A DNA stretch of 64,000 bases, from assembly GCF_964355755.1 (NCBI RefSeq), contig NC_092672.1, forward strand, positions 34,964,501 to 35,028,500, written 5' to 3'. Within the stretch, counting starts at the first letter, position 1. Each line of letters begins with the position of its first letter. Below are positions 25,655 through 37,109 of this stretch, in pieces. Source of the stretch: Antedon mediterranea. Lineage: Eukaryota; Echinodermata; Crinoidea; Comatulida; Antedonidae. The notes beneath the pieces are model-generated. The model made no database searches and was not told where the DNA came from. It worked only from the letters and a program-made list of their open reading frames with translations. The position numbers and the translations under genes were made by a program.

Positions 25655-27060
25655 TATACAATATTTACACATAAGTTGGCTTCATCAGTATTTTTACATT
25701 CTTATTTTTTTTATGGACACATCCTCAGTACAAAGAATTTTAAAAATATATACTGTATTTTAACTAAAATTCAGTATATAAAATAATTTAATTTAATTAC
25801 ATACAATATTTAGTATGTCACAAAAACAAACTGTATAATGTTAATGTAATTTAAACAAGATTGTACTCAAATAAAAACATGTCAAATGATCTCCATACTT
25901 ATATAATTATGAATATGTAATAAAAATATACACAAATGTATATAAAACTATTAATTCACAATATTCCCTTCAAAATTCCTTTTAAAAGCTGAATTTTTAA
26001 TTGGTTTATTTGTCAGTGCATTCCATCTTTTCCCTCCCACTGTTAGTAAGGTCTATAGGGATATGTGTGTGACCACTTCACATGCCTCAATCAAATATGC
26101 TTTTTCTTATTATTGGAGTGAGTGATATGCCAGTTGATAAGACTTTTTAACTGGGTTAAATAACCTAAGAGTTATTACTCTTTAATTTTAATTAGTCAAT
26201 TATATAGATTAGACTGATGATAAACCTTTAATAAAAACAAAAATTTAGAAAAAAAGCTTTTGCTTGATGTTAAGTTTTAAATTTTAGAAAAGTAATATTA
26301 CAAACAAGTTTTTCCAAATTTTGAGGTACCGGTAATTGGGTCATTTATGTAGTCTAATTTTTGGAAAAGTAGTTTTCCAAACTTTTTCCCAATTTTGAGG
26401 AAAATTTGAAATAGCAACCTGGTCATTTACTTTAGTACAATTATTAGAATTTTCCGTTTTCTAGGATCGTGTGGTTATTATATTTTGTAGATTTGCTTCC
26501 GGATTTTTCCCCATTTCTGTAGGTTTTTTGTGTTTCGCGATCATAGGTCGTGTTACATATACCTCTTTCGTTCATTGTTTAGTATGGTACTGGGTCTAGG
26601 CAGTCTACATTTATTTGTTTAGCCTATATATGTCAGTGTTCTATATTAAAGCATGGTACTGCAATAAAAACTAAATTCCCACCAACCATTATTCAAACTA
26701 ACAATAAACTTTATCTGCTCTACATCTTTATTCTTGACGTTGATAAAATCTCTTTGTAAAATTTAATTTGTTCAAGATTTTGTTCATAATGTGCTAACGT
26801 CGACCCTAGATAACAATGGATCATAAGATATTCGTTACAAATTAGGCTAAATGTATTTTAGTGTCATGTCATTATTGACACAATTGACATGTATCACAGC
26901 ATCCTTTGAATAAAGCACACATTACAGTAGTAATACAACATAACAAACCAAATTCAAATTTCAGAAACGAAAAGTGTTGTTTGTAACCTGTACTAACTGT
27001 ATCTGGATAATAGACACTTTTTGTCAAAAAGATGAGCTACAACTTGAATAAATTAAAACT
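25655..27060. other. AT-rich stretch, nothing recognised
   Basis: No exon or named repeat supported. Confidence 0.45.
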
Positions 27061-27069
27061 AGGTAGAAC

Positions 27070-27392
27070 ACTTACAATCCATGTGACATATGGCAGTGGC
27101 AGTGATATTCCCAAATATGGCAGTGATATTCCCAAATATGGTAGTGATATTCCCAAATATGGTAGTGATATTCCCAAATATGGTAGTGATATTCCCAAAT
27201 ATGGTAGTGATATTCCCAAATATGGTAGTGATATTCCCAAATATGGTAGTGATATTCCCAAATATGGTAGTGATATTCCCAAATATGGTAGTGATATTCC
27301 CAAATATGGTAGTGGTAGGACATCATTATGTCCATATATGGGCACATCACATTTTTTGTCTCATAAAGTTTGATAGTGTAGACAGAGCTTTA
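27070..27392. mobile_element. TTAA-type MITE, copy 5, with a 21-bp minisatellite expansion
   Basis: The right arm is normal (AAAGTTTGATAGTGTAGACA GAGCTTT). The core unit GATATTCCCAAATATGGTAGT (21 bp) is repeated about ten times without interruption (27103-27310). Because 21 is a multiple of three, several frames stay open as 7-residue repeats; these are not genes. The left TIR is not recognisable. Confidence 0.9.
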
Positions 27393-27399
27393 CATTTGT

Positions 27400-29345
27400 A
27401 TAATCCTGATTCAGAAGAGAAAAATTTGAACAAAGGAAAGAAAACGTATTATTTTAAGGAAATGTAGTTCAGTCTCTCTAATGATTGACAGAAGCTGGTG
27501 TATGATAGGCCTACTTACTACCAGTTAAAGGTGAAATATGACCCAAGACCTCCAACAGTACACTTGAATGTAAGTAGGTGACTAATTAAATGACTTCATA
27601 TTAAGTAATTAAGGATAACAGAATTAAGACAACAGTGTTTGAATTTTAAATTGACAGATGATTTTTGTAGTCCATTGGGGTATCATAATAAATACACTAT
27701 GAATCATATTCATAATATAAACTCTTTTATATTTAAATACAGTAGATCATTCAAATGGTGGAGCAGTTAAAGGCAGTACAGTTTAAAATTCGAGACAAGT
27801 AGGGGGTTACCCCAATGAACTGCATCAGGGGGATTACTATCTGATAAAAAAAAAAAATAGTGATTAATCTAATTTTTGTAAGAAAGACATAAATAAATAA
27901 AAATAAATATATTATATCATGGAGAAACCATGATTATATCAAATACAGGCTGTTGCTTGCCTATCGAGGTTTTATCCATTGTATCAAAACCGTTTTCCTA
28001 TTTAAACATACAGTATACCAAGAAATACTGAATATATATCAACAGTATAATATTATTTAAAACTTTTGATAAAATAAATATAAACTGGATTTTTTTTAAA
28101 GGAAAATACTGTACATTGAATGGCAAGTCACTCAAATCCTATATTTTTTGACAATAGAATATTTTATTATTGTTACACAAGATATCCATACTGTAATCCT
28201 CATAGTAACATCTGCCATGCTAACAGTATGATACAAGTATATAAGCTAGGCCTATGTATACACACATGAATGGTATTTTAATAAGTGAAAGCACAGAGAG
28301 AAAGCATCAGGTTACCCATCGGGCATTGGCATTGGCAGAGACCTAGCCAGCGGGGTTACAGACTAGGCAAAGACCTATGGGGTTAGGCCAAATGATCTTC
28401 TCGTAAATCATAAGCTTAGTGTATATATTCAAGGGACTGGTTTGAAGGAAGTTGGCAAAAACAACAATTGTGATGATTGTAATTGATGTAGATAGAAACT
28501 TGCTGTACAATATTTCTTTTTTTTTTTTCAAAATAAAGAACAAACAAGTTTGTAACTTAAAATAACTACGTAATACAGTACTGTACAGTTTATTAAACTA
28601 GTAATGTGTACAATATTTAATTAAATAGTTTTACTATTTATTATCATTTTAATAATGTGTACGGTAAATATAGCTTGAATGTTGATTTGACTTTTTCAAA
28701 TACAGTAGAGTGCAAATTAATAAAAAATAAATCCACAGAAAAAAACACTATATAATAAATTATGTCTAACAAGATCCTCTACTCTTATTCAGATTCAATT
28801 TATTTTGTCAATTAAAATGGAAATAATATGAGTACATTTTCAAAATTTTAAAATGTATATTAATAAAATTGTGTAATAAATTAAATTATTTAGCTATACA
28901 AAAATATAATTTTAAAAATCTGACCATACCTTACAAATAAACACCATTTAATACCAGTTTATCCAGATGCTATAAAAACTACACACACACACAAGAGTGG
29001 TGCAAAAACCCAACTGTATGGTACAAAAGCAGAACAAAACAAAAATATTTTCTCAGGGTAGCACTTTTACTCCTTTTTCTCACACAATACACCTGACAAT
29101 TTGCTAATCTTAACTCGTATAATCTCTCTTGCTTGAGTAATCTACTACAAAAATTAATTACAAATTATATTTTTCTAATCGAACGAGGAATCAAATTGAT
29201 TTTGAACAATCAGTAGAGGTATGTTTACATTCAAAGCAGCCAATCTTGATCAACCAGTATTCAACTGCCTTTCAAGGTGGGTTTCCACTACAACTGTTTC
29301 CCATGATCAAATAAGAGATTTATTTTTATGTTGCTTATGAACCAT
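27400..29345. other. AT-rich stretch, nothing recognised
   Basis: No gene or repeat family supported. A short (CA)n run occurs at 28980. Confidence 0.45.
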
Positions 29346-29349
29346 AGCC

Positions 29350-30925
29350 GGGTATTGCTAAACACCGCAAACCCCCGCAAACCTCCAAAAAAACATAGCA
29401 AACCCCATCGAACCAACATAAAAGTGAATGAATCATGTAGTGTACAACCCACTGAGTATATCCATGTAAAAAAAATAATACATTTTTACTGTTAACTAAT
29501 TATTTTTGGGGAAAAACATCATTTTTTGGTCAAAAATGATTGCTAAACCCCGCAAACCTCCATAAAAATATAGCAAACCCCACCGAACCAACATAAAAGT
29601 GATTGAATCATGTAGTGTACAACCCACTGGGTATATCCATGTAAAAAAAATATTAAATTTCTACTGTTAACTACTTATTTTTGGGGTAAAACATCATTTT
29701 TTGGTCAAAAATGATTGCTAATTTTTGCCCCAAGTCTGTATTGTTTTTTTTTCGACCGCGATTTTTGTCTGAAAATACAGACTTGTGAAACACGTATAGA
29801 AATCGATTTGCAGACCGCAAACATACGATAAGAATGACGTAGGTTATCATACCGTATTTGGCTATATGGGGCGGGCGGTATGTAAATATGGATTTCGAAT
29901 CAACCAATGATCATTTTGTTTCAAAATGAAAGAGATCGAGTACATACAGTGCTTAATGTACGATCGAGACTGTTGTCAAAATATAAAATAGTAATGCCAA
30001 GTTGTTTTGTTTATTAATTGTTTAGTCCTTGGCCTAGGCCTCTTTCGTAGGTCCTACTCAACTCGCACGTATGACCTGCCAAATAAAACGCCAAATGAAG
30101 TAGGCCTACATACTACCGGCACACAACAGGGCTACACCACTACTCACAGGAGGAGAAGAACAGGACAGGGTCTGGGTGGGAATTAAATCAAAATTATCTC
30201 CGCGTAATAAATGATCCATTCAATGTTTGATTTGCGGAGAAGCTAGCCTATCATATCACGAGTTTTCATGTTCTTGGGAAAAATCCCATCAAATGTTTAC
30301 CAGACTACTAGGCATATAGAATCATTTCTAGCCTTCAGAAACTTTCATAAATGTACCCAAGTACACATTGTCTAAACGTAACATAGCGCATGCGCATCAT
30401 CTTAGTTGTTGAGTCTTTGAAATTCTGAAATATGAATATTTAAACGGTGTACGAGTGAGTAGCCAATCGCATGCAGGTGAAACTAGTCAACCGGATAATC
30501 GTATGCACCAAGAATTCTTGGTGTCAAACCATGTGACTTGTGCGTGTTTCCCCAGACGGAGTATCCAAAATCAAGTAGTATACGTATGAAACGCCATATG
30601 TGCCAAAATATTTATCTTTTTACTAATATTAAGACAAAACTCCGTCTGGAACCCAGACTAGGTCGTACACTACATTATTCAATCACTTTTATGTTGGTTC
30701 GGTGGGGTTTGCTAGGGTTTTTTGGAGGTTTGCGGGGTTTAGCAATCATTTTTGACCAAAAAATGATGTTTTACCCCAAAAATAAGTTGTTAACAGTAGA
30801 AATTTAATTTTTTTTAAAAATTGATATACCCAGTGGGTCGTACACTACATGATTTAATCACTTTTATGTTGGTTCGGTGGGGTTTGCTATGTTTTTTTGG
30901 AGGTTTGCGGGGTTTAGCAATACCC
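29350..30925. mobile_element. Foldback-like transposon with tandem units in each arm
   Basis: Ends GGGTATTGCTAAACACCGCA (29350) and TGCGGGGTTTAGCAATACCC (30906-30925). Each arm has two ~190-bp units with the words CGCAAACCTCC, CATAGCAAACCCC, GAACCAACATAAAAGTGA, ATCATGTAGTGTACAACCCA and CATCATTTTTTGGTCAAAAA. The arms enclose ~0.9 kb. Flanks AACCATAGCC and AACCAGCC may be a diverged 8-10 bp target duplication. Confidence 0.8.
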
Positions 30926-30933
30926 AACCAGCC

Positions 30934-31396
30934 TTAAGCTCTGTCTACCCTATCACACTTTATGTGACAAAAATGTTTTTCTATTTATTTTTTATTACAC
31001 CTTATTTATAGAGTGTGACCCTAAACAGCGTATGCTGACAATCAAGGGGCCCTCTTGATGAGTGACATTGGCTGTGTGTATACTAGTACACCTTCGTCTC
31101 GAAAGATGTACTAGGTTCTTTAAAGTGCACAGGAGCGTGCACATAAGTGTGTACACTGGATCTACGGCTTATAATGTAGTCCTTATCCGAGAAGACTCGT
31201 TCTACCACCAGAACCATGGAGCGAGTGAGGCTCGAACCCTTGTCGATGTTAATATGGTAAGATATTGCAGTTCCACTATCTTAACCGCTTGGCCACTCAC
31301 AACATAAAAATAAATCTTGGTCATATCACTACCCTATTTGGCCACATCACACCTTTTTTTTTGTCAAACTAGTTTGATAGTGTAGACAGAGCTTTA
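30934..31396. mobile_element. TTAA-type MITE, copy 6, split by a SINE
   Basis: The left end TTAAGCTCTGTCTACCCTAT is at 30934 and the right end GATAGTGTAGACAGAGCTTT at 31376-31395. The type A SINE at 30968-31303 interrupts the core. The copy starts only nine bases after the foldback element ends. Confidence 0.85.
30968..31303 (-). mobile_element. tRNA-derived SINE (type A, LINE-type tail b)
   Basis: Reading minus: A box GTGGCCAAGCGGTTAAGATA, B box GGTTCGAGCCTC and the same body as the copies at 17140 and 60045. The 3' end differs: GTCAGCATACGCTGTTTAGG, GTCACACTCTATAAATAAGG, TGTAATAAAAAATAAATAG. That tail is the one on the LINE at 48706-49488. Confidence 0.85.
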
Positions 31397-32403
31397 GAAG
31401 TTTAAACATCATGTGTACATAATCAATTTCTTACGCAATAAATATTTGGTCCAAATCCGAGTGCTACCTTTTGGAATAGCCTAGCCTTTGAGAATTAAAT
31501 ATGGAATCATTGGAACAGTAGATACGGTAGGCCTATGTTGGTTGACAGCATGACTGTCCCAACTCAGCTCCACCTTGTTAAATAGAACAGTCAATCTTTC
31601 AACTCATGCAAATATCCTCTCCATTCAACTACCAAACCGTATTTATACTATGTACTTGTTGTATGTCTAGTATGACCTATGACCTAAGCGTAGTCATAGT
31701 ACATTCAAATATATACAGTACATGAAGGTAATGGTAGTGATGAAACGTTTATGTACTAAACAATGGCACTAAGTAGTAATAAACTTTACCTTAATATAAA
31801 CTAAATTAAACTTTTTAAAGCAATATTGTTTGTAAAGATGCTGAACAATTCCAAGATGATGAGACTTTAATGGCAACTCTAAGTTTCAATAGACATCATT
31901 ATGAACATTAATGAAATAGGATATTTAAAATAGGTAATTCTTTATGTTCGTCTCAACATGCATTACTTTAGATCATAAATTCATGTTCAACACAGATAAC
32001 CTTTCACATTTCAATAGTAGAGATATATTGTAGGTTTTTATTCCAATTCTCGAATTTAAACATTTAGGGCCTGTTTCTGCTGCATAAAAATAACCGGTTA
32101 AAATCGGTGTGAATAAATTAAAATCGGTGTGAATAAATTAACTCCATTTTCTTGGCAGCAGAAACAGGACAAATTTGTGGTAACCGGTTAAAAGGCAGCG
32201 CAAAATAACCGGTTAAAAACACCAATTTAAATCGGTGTTAGAACGCCGTTTAACCGGTTATCGCTGAGCAATTCTTAGCTGCAACACGAAATAACGGTTA
32301 TTTGATTGACAGTTGTGACCCCGGGTCAGATACCGTCGCATACGGTGTGTGTTTTCCTCGTCGTTTTGACAGTCGAACGAAGAAGTGAACATGTATGTGG
32401 ATG

Positions 32404-32575
32404 AATGAAATCACAAGATATGTTATTCAGTTGTGGAGGGAGAGAAAGTACGGGGAAGGATGGCAGGCAATAGAAAAGAATCACAGATAATAAATAAGAG
32501 CATTTTTGCGAAAGTAAAAGAGGAATTTGGGGTGGAGTTCCGGGGACTACCCAAGCTAAGCAATCTGAGGCGTTA
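32404..32575 (+). pseudogene. Broken Myb/SANT-like ORF inside the Harbinger-like element
   Basis: WMNEITRYVIQLWRERKYGE then GWQAIEKNHR, stopped by TAATAA. In a shifted frame it continues KSIFAKVKEEFGVEFRGLPK LSNLRR to a stop. The Trp/hydrophobic spacing and basic residues resemble the Myb-like DNA-binding protein that Harbinger elements encode beside their transposase. No transposase remains. Confidence 0.5.
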
Positions 32576-32589
32576 GTACACGCTCGCGA

Positions 32590-33228
32590 AGGGTATGGAT
32601 GGTCCTATATTAACACCAAAACGGAAACAAAAGGGACTCAAAATGTTGCAAATACCTACCAAACGATAGTAGATAATGGTTAATTGATTATGAAAACCCA
32701 AATTTTATAGCAAAAATCATCCGAATTTATGTTATAAACGATGAATTTAGCAACAAAAACTTAATCCAAACGAGCGTATTTATGGCACGCCCTTAGTGCC
32801 TTTAATAGGAGAACAATGAACAATCTTAATTTGACCGTTTTATAAATTTTTTTTAGAAAAACATCACATCGACCGAAAACAAAGGTTATGAGAGCCTTTG
32901 ATAATATATTAAATATGATTTTATTAAGCATAGAAATGTGTTATTATTTATGTTAGTACATAATATTATGCGAAACAATGTTTAATACTCATTATTCTAT
33001 TAAAGGCACTATGTGCGTGCGATATTCTATGACTTGGATACTCTCGTTTGATTTAAGTTTTTGTGGCTAAACTCGTCGTTTTTAACACAAATTCGGACGA
33101 TTTTTGCTATAAAAGTTAGGGTTTCATGAATCATAATTAATTAACAATTATCTACTCTCGTTTGGTAGGTATTGCAACATTCTAAGTCTCGTTTTTGTTT
33201 CCGTTTGGTTTTTTGTAGGACCGCGCTC
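32590..33228. mobile_element. Palindromic MITE nested in the Harbinger-like element
   Basis: Long inverted arms of roughly 190 bp: ACCAAAACGGAAACAAAAGG / GTTTTTGTTTCCGTTTGGT, ATTTTATAGCAAAAATCATC / GATTTTTGCTATAAAAGTT, TACCTACCAAACGATAGTAG / CTACTCTCGTTTGGTAGGTA. The direct repeat CGCTCGCGAA flanks it (32580 and 33222), a likely target duplication. Confidence 0.75.
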
Positions 33229-33739
33229 GCGAAAGACAACAGTCGTTCACGTGGTAAGGGCCGTATCATCATCGCCTTTGTTGATGAATTTTAGGCTAGA
33301 TAAAAATTATCCTAGGCGATCGGGCGCTGCACGACCCTCCCCATGTTATTGAAGGCGCCATGAGAATTAATTTTATTAGCGATCAGTAAGTAGGCTTTAC
33401 AAAAAACAAAACTTGTAGATCTGTAGACAACATTTTATTATTTTAACATGTTTGAGATGTTCGGCGATATACACACGTGTGTACTGACGACGTCGATGTA
33501 AACAAACAGCCAACTTACTACTTCCGTCTGAGTGTATTGCATTTTGGGTAATGATGACGTTTTGCTCGACGACCACCCATAGATTTAACCGGTTATTTCG
33601 GAGCACAAATTGAGCAGAAACGCGGTCTTGTTATTGTTATCTATTTTTAATCTATTTAAAAATAACCGGTTAAATTGCGTTATGCAGCAGAAACAGACCC
33701 TTAGATTTGTGTTGAACACATGTTTTTATTATCATGATA

Positions 33740-33990
33740 TATTGCCCTGAAAAATATTTTTACATTTTGTGTTGTTGTCGAATGTGCTATTTTAATGTCG
33801 AATAATAGTTATTCACTTTTACCAAAAATAGGATCGAAAAAAAATGTATTTAACTGAAAAAAAAATAATTTAAAGCAAAAAATATTTAAATTGACTAGAA
33901 GTCAATGGGTTTTTGTTTTATTTATTCATTTTTCATGTTTTTGGGGAAAAAATTTTTTCAAAAATCATGTTATAAAATAAACCGTTGATT
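33740..33990 (-). mobile_element. 'AAAGATGTATTGTCCCC' MITE, copy 2 (inverted, diverged)
   Basis: Reading minus, it shares ATGAAAAATGAATAAATAAA, TTGGTAAAAGTGAATAACTA and ACATTAAAATAGCACATTCG with the copies at 45350 and 60737. The terminal bases are decayed. Confidence 0.5.
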
Positions 33991-34054
33991 TACCACTGTT
34001 AACCACTGATTTTAAGCAAGACATAGGCCTAAATAGAGGGGTTTTCCGTCATCT

Positions 34055-34135
34055 ATTCTATGTGTTTTCTCTTTTGAGGAAAAAGGCCTGTCAGTTTTAT
34101 TTTATCCAGGTAAGCTAGGCACGAATGAATTATAA
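34055..34135 (+). repeat. 'GTCGGTTTATCCAG' end motif, copy
   Basis: CTCTTTTGAGGAAAAAGGCC, then TGTCAGTTTTATTTTATCCAGG TAAGCTAGGCACGAATGA-type sequence; the hairpin is CTCTTTTGAG. It has an 8-base insertion relative to the other copies. Confidence 0.55.
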
Positions 34136-34999
34136 AATGAAAAAAACATCAGTTTTTGTTTCATTATGCTTCTAGATATGTCTAAACCATATACCTCCCT
34201 TTTGTTAAATTAGAAAATACAAACTGGTTTTGTTCAAACCAATGCATAAAGTGCAAACTCATTTTACGAGCACCATAGATAATATTTGCCAAATTCTTCT
34301 TACATACTTAACACTGAAATGATTATATTATACATGTTGATACAACAAAACAAACAAGAAGCAACAAAACTGATATAATTAGTCTGCTTAACACTTCTAC
34401 TGGTAGCAATACTTAAGTACCCACTTCAACTGGGTCCATAGCAATTTTCATTTCTACTCTCTTATACGCCATGGACACTATTTGAACAACACAGGTATAC
34501 ATCAGACTCATCATAATACTGATACAAAGAAATGGCAAAAAGCATGGCTTCCTCCTTTCTAGAAGGTTTACAGAAGATAATCTATACTGTTGACTAAAGT
34601 TCTGATTTTGCCATTTACTGTGCTTTAATAAATTTTTCAGCCTATGTTATCAACATATATCAATTTTCATCATGCATGATGTCATAAAAGGGCGACAATC
34701 AATCACATTTGCAATTAATAATCTGATTATGTTTCAACAACGCCACTAATGGGAGTTATTAATAATTACTAAATTAGATAAAAGTATTTTAAGTGTAAAT
34801 GTCACAACAAAGCAGTAAATTAATATGTAATAATTGTCAAATTGTATCAATTTATATTTTTAATTGTATACGCCACAGTGACAGGAGTAAGCAGATAGAA
34901 CTAGAATAAAAACCTACAACATATATCTACCAAAGATTGAGTTGTTTTGCCACAAAAAATATTTCTGACTCGCTTGCTACGGTTTCCAATGTATCAAGT

Positions 35000-35372
35000 T
35001 TCAAATAAACGATAAATAACGGTATTTCTGCCTTGTTTATAGCAAACAAAGACAACGTATTCTAACGTATCTAATTTCTTTATAAAAAGATAAACATAGC
35101 CTCGAATAGCTTAACTCTTATAGTCTCTTGAATTCCTTGGAATTCGAAATCTTCTCTTCAAAAACTTCGTGTTGTCAGTACGACGATACGAAAAGAAATG
35201 ATGACGGTATTACGTGGGAGTGGTCCCACTGGAGGGCGCTATAGCAGACTGTCTCATTTATCATGGAGGTGAGCTACCGCTAAATTCTTCTTTTCGTAAT
35301 TGTTTCGCACTTCGTGGAAAAGGGCTTATGTCGGATTTATCCAGGTAAGCAGGTACGATATAGACACAAAAA
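35000..35372 (+). repeat. Dispersed repeat block related to 6296-6980, with hairpin-end motif
   Basis: Carries CTTCGTGGAAAAGGGCTTA, TGTCGGATTTATCCAGGTAA, GCAGGTACGATATAGAC at its right end, and upstream TTGAATTCCTTGGAATTCGA and CGATACGAAAAGAAATGATG, which are inverted matches to 6500-6640. The proposed stem GCTTAT...GTAAGC surrounds the TGTCGG loop. Confidence 0.55.
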
Positions 35373-35395
35373 CCAGGCTGAGATCCACAATTTTG

Positions 35396-35625
35396 AATTG
35401 TGGTGCTGTAGCTTGGTGGTTAATGTGATTGCCTTCAAATTCAAAGGACTAGAGTTCAATCTTGACCTAGTGCCAGGGTTGTAACTCGCGACTCTTTCAA
35501 TTCCACTCTCTCAGCCTGAGACTTAACTGTAGTTTATAAGCATGATAAATTATTAACTATTTATCAATCATGTAATTGGCCATTCCAGCGAATGGAATAT
35601 AAAAAAAATTAAAAAGATAAAATGT
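35396..35625 (+). mobile_element. tRNA-derived SINE (type C)
   Basis: A box GCTGTAGCTTGGTGGTTAAT, B box AGAGTTCAATCTTGACC, a body with GGGTTGTAACTCGCGACTC and GACTTAACTGTAGTTTATAA, then TAATTGGCCATTCCAGCGAA and an A-rich tail. Fuller sister at 54787. Confidence 0.8.
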
Positions 35626-35711
35626 CATTGAGGTTTCAATGTTTCGGTTATGATACAACCATCTTCTGGGCAATAAACTAGGCAAGTATAGATGAGAAAA
35701 ATATATGAAAT

Positions 35712-35778
35712 TCTATACTTCGTGGGGAAAGGGCTACTGTCGGTTTATCCTGGTAAGCAGGCACGAAATAGACATACA
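35712..35778 (+). repeat. 'GTCGGTTTATCCAG' end motif, copy
   Basis: CTTCGTGGGGAAAGGGCTAC, TGTCGGTTTATCCTGGTAAG, CAGGCACGAAATAGAC. The SINE at 35396 lies between this and the copy at 35300. Confidence 0.6.
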
Positions 35779-36711
35779 TGAGATGATAAATTTGTTTTCC
35801 ATTTTATAATGTGAATGACAAACTTTTCTTGCATTTATTTGCCAGAAAAACAACAATATTGTACTAATGCACTTTATAAGAACAACATAAATCCTTTTGT
35901 AAAGCTTTTAGTTGGTGTTTCTTTCAAACACGTACAAAGGAACTGATGTGTTATAAAGGAAAACATGAGTTATTCACGGTTTGAAGTGCATCTTCTATAA
36001 TTTACAAAGTTCAAAGAAAAAATTTTTAAAAAACTTATAGTAAGAATAAGTAAAAATAGTAAGAATGGATTCAAATGTCATAAAATATTGAATATATGTA
36101 TTCCACCTTTAAACCTCTGTCTTTTAATGCTATAAAATGATTTAATGGCTAACGTGTTTTAGTCAGTTTAACTTTGTACAGAATTTTGACAATGAGTAAA
36201 GTACAATACACCGTCTCAAATAATGCTAAATTTAATTTAAATTTAATTTAAGGTTAATTGTACTTTACTACACCGTGTGTGCTATAGTTTTAATTGATAT
36301 GTTTCTTGTATGTAAGAATCAGCAGTTTTTAATACATTTTATACAAAAATTATAATTGTTAACCAAAAAAAAGAAGTAAATTTTAAAGATTCTTTACTGT
36401 ATATCATTAATTACAATGAACTTGATGCACAATTTATTGCACTTTACAATAGTGCTATACACTATTGACCAATCACATACCAAATATTATTGACCCAATC
36501 ACCACCTAGCTAATAAGTTCCCCTTGGGAAAAAACCACTTCATTATTTACTTTTAATTTCACACCTCTACGTTCTTATCAACACAAGCTAATGAGTTAAA
36601 GAAGATAAAAATTCTTCTTGGTGTTTCTACCAGGGAGTTAACAAACAAATCAAGTGCAATATCCCATGGTAGGCTACTATATAACAAAAGTTACACAACT
36701 AACTGATTTCT

Positions 36712-36812
36712 CCATGCACAAACCAACAGTGGTGTTGGTAGTCTAGGATGAGTGCTAGCTAAGCTGAATAAACCGACAATAAGCCTTTCTCCTCGAGGAG
36801 CGAAATATAACT
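36712..36812 (-). repeat. 'GTCGGTTTATCCAG' end motif, inverted copy
   Basis: Reading minus: CGCTCCTCGAGGAGAAAGGC (hairpin CTCCTCGAGGAG), TTATTGTCGGTTTATTCAGC, then GACTACCAACACCACTGTTGGT (second hairpin). It faces the plus copies at 34055, 35300 and 35715 and could be the right end of one element. Confidence 0.6.
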
Positions 36813-36932
36813 CCAAAAGTAAACCTTTATCATCATCAAGAACGCTGAACATTTTGCATTAGCGCACTAAACAAGACTTCTCCAATAGGAGATATTATTG
36901 GCCAAAGTACGCATACAGTAGACTTATTTATT

Positions 36933-37107
36933 TTATTTTCGTACAGTATCATTTTCTATAATTTCTATCCATGTGGTTTTAGGTCGTCTTCTTGACTTTT
37001 TTTTCTTAGATTCGGATAGAGCTTTTTGCGCTGGGATATCAGAGTCTAGACAAAGAACGTGTCCACACCATGTTAAGGGTCTTTTTTTTATCACTTTTCT
37101 CTGATTT
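36933..37107 (-). mobile_element. LINE fragment (reverse-transcriptase C-terminus)
   Basis: Minus-strand ORF ending in TAA reads RKVIKKRPLTWCGHVLCLDS, DIPAQKALSE, then RRRPKTTWIEIIENDTVRK. The WxGHVxRxD...P..AL...RxRPKxTW pattern is typical of the C-terminal part of several non-LTR retrotransposon polyproteins. It is a different element from the other two LINEs here. Confidence 0.7.
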
Positions 37108-37109
37108 CC

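Larger units (their letters stand above)
32067..33706. mobile_element. PIF/Harbinger-like element, 1.64 kb
   Basis: Ends GGGCCTGTTTCTGCTGCAT and ATGCAGCAGAAACAGACCC, flanked by TTA on both sides. AACCGGTTAAAA words recur in both subterminal regions. The left interior carries a Myb/SANT-like coding remnant (32404-32575). The middle is interrupted by another palindromic MITE (32590-33228). Confidence 0.8.

Noticed and set aside
27032-27467. Long ORFs on both strands (repeats like SDIPKYG, YHYHIWE)
   Set aside because: They are frames through the 21-bp minisatellite inside a MITE; open only because the period is divisible by three.
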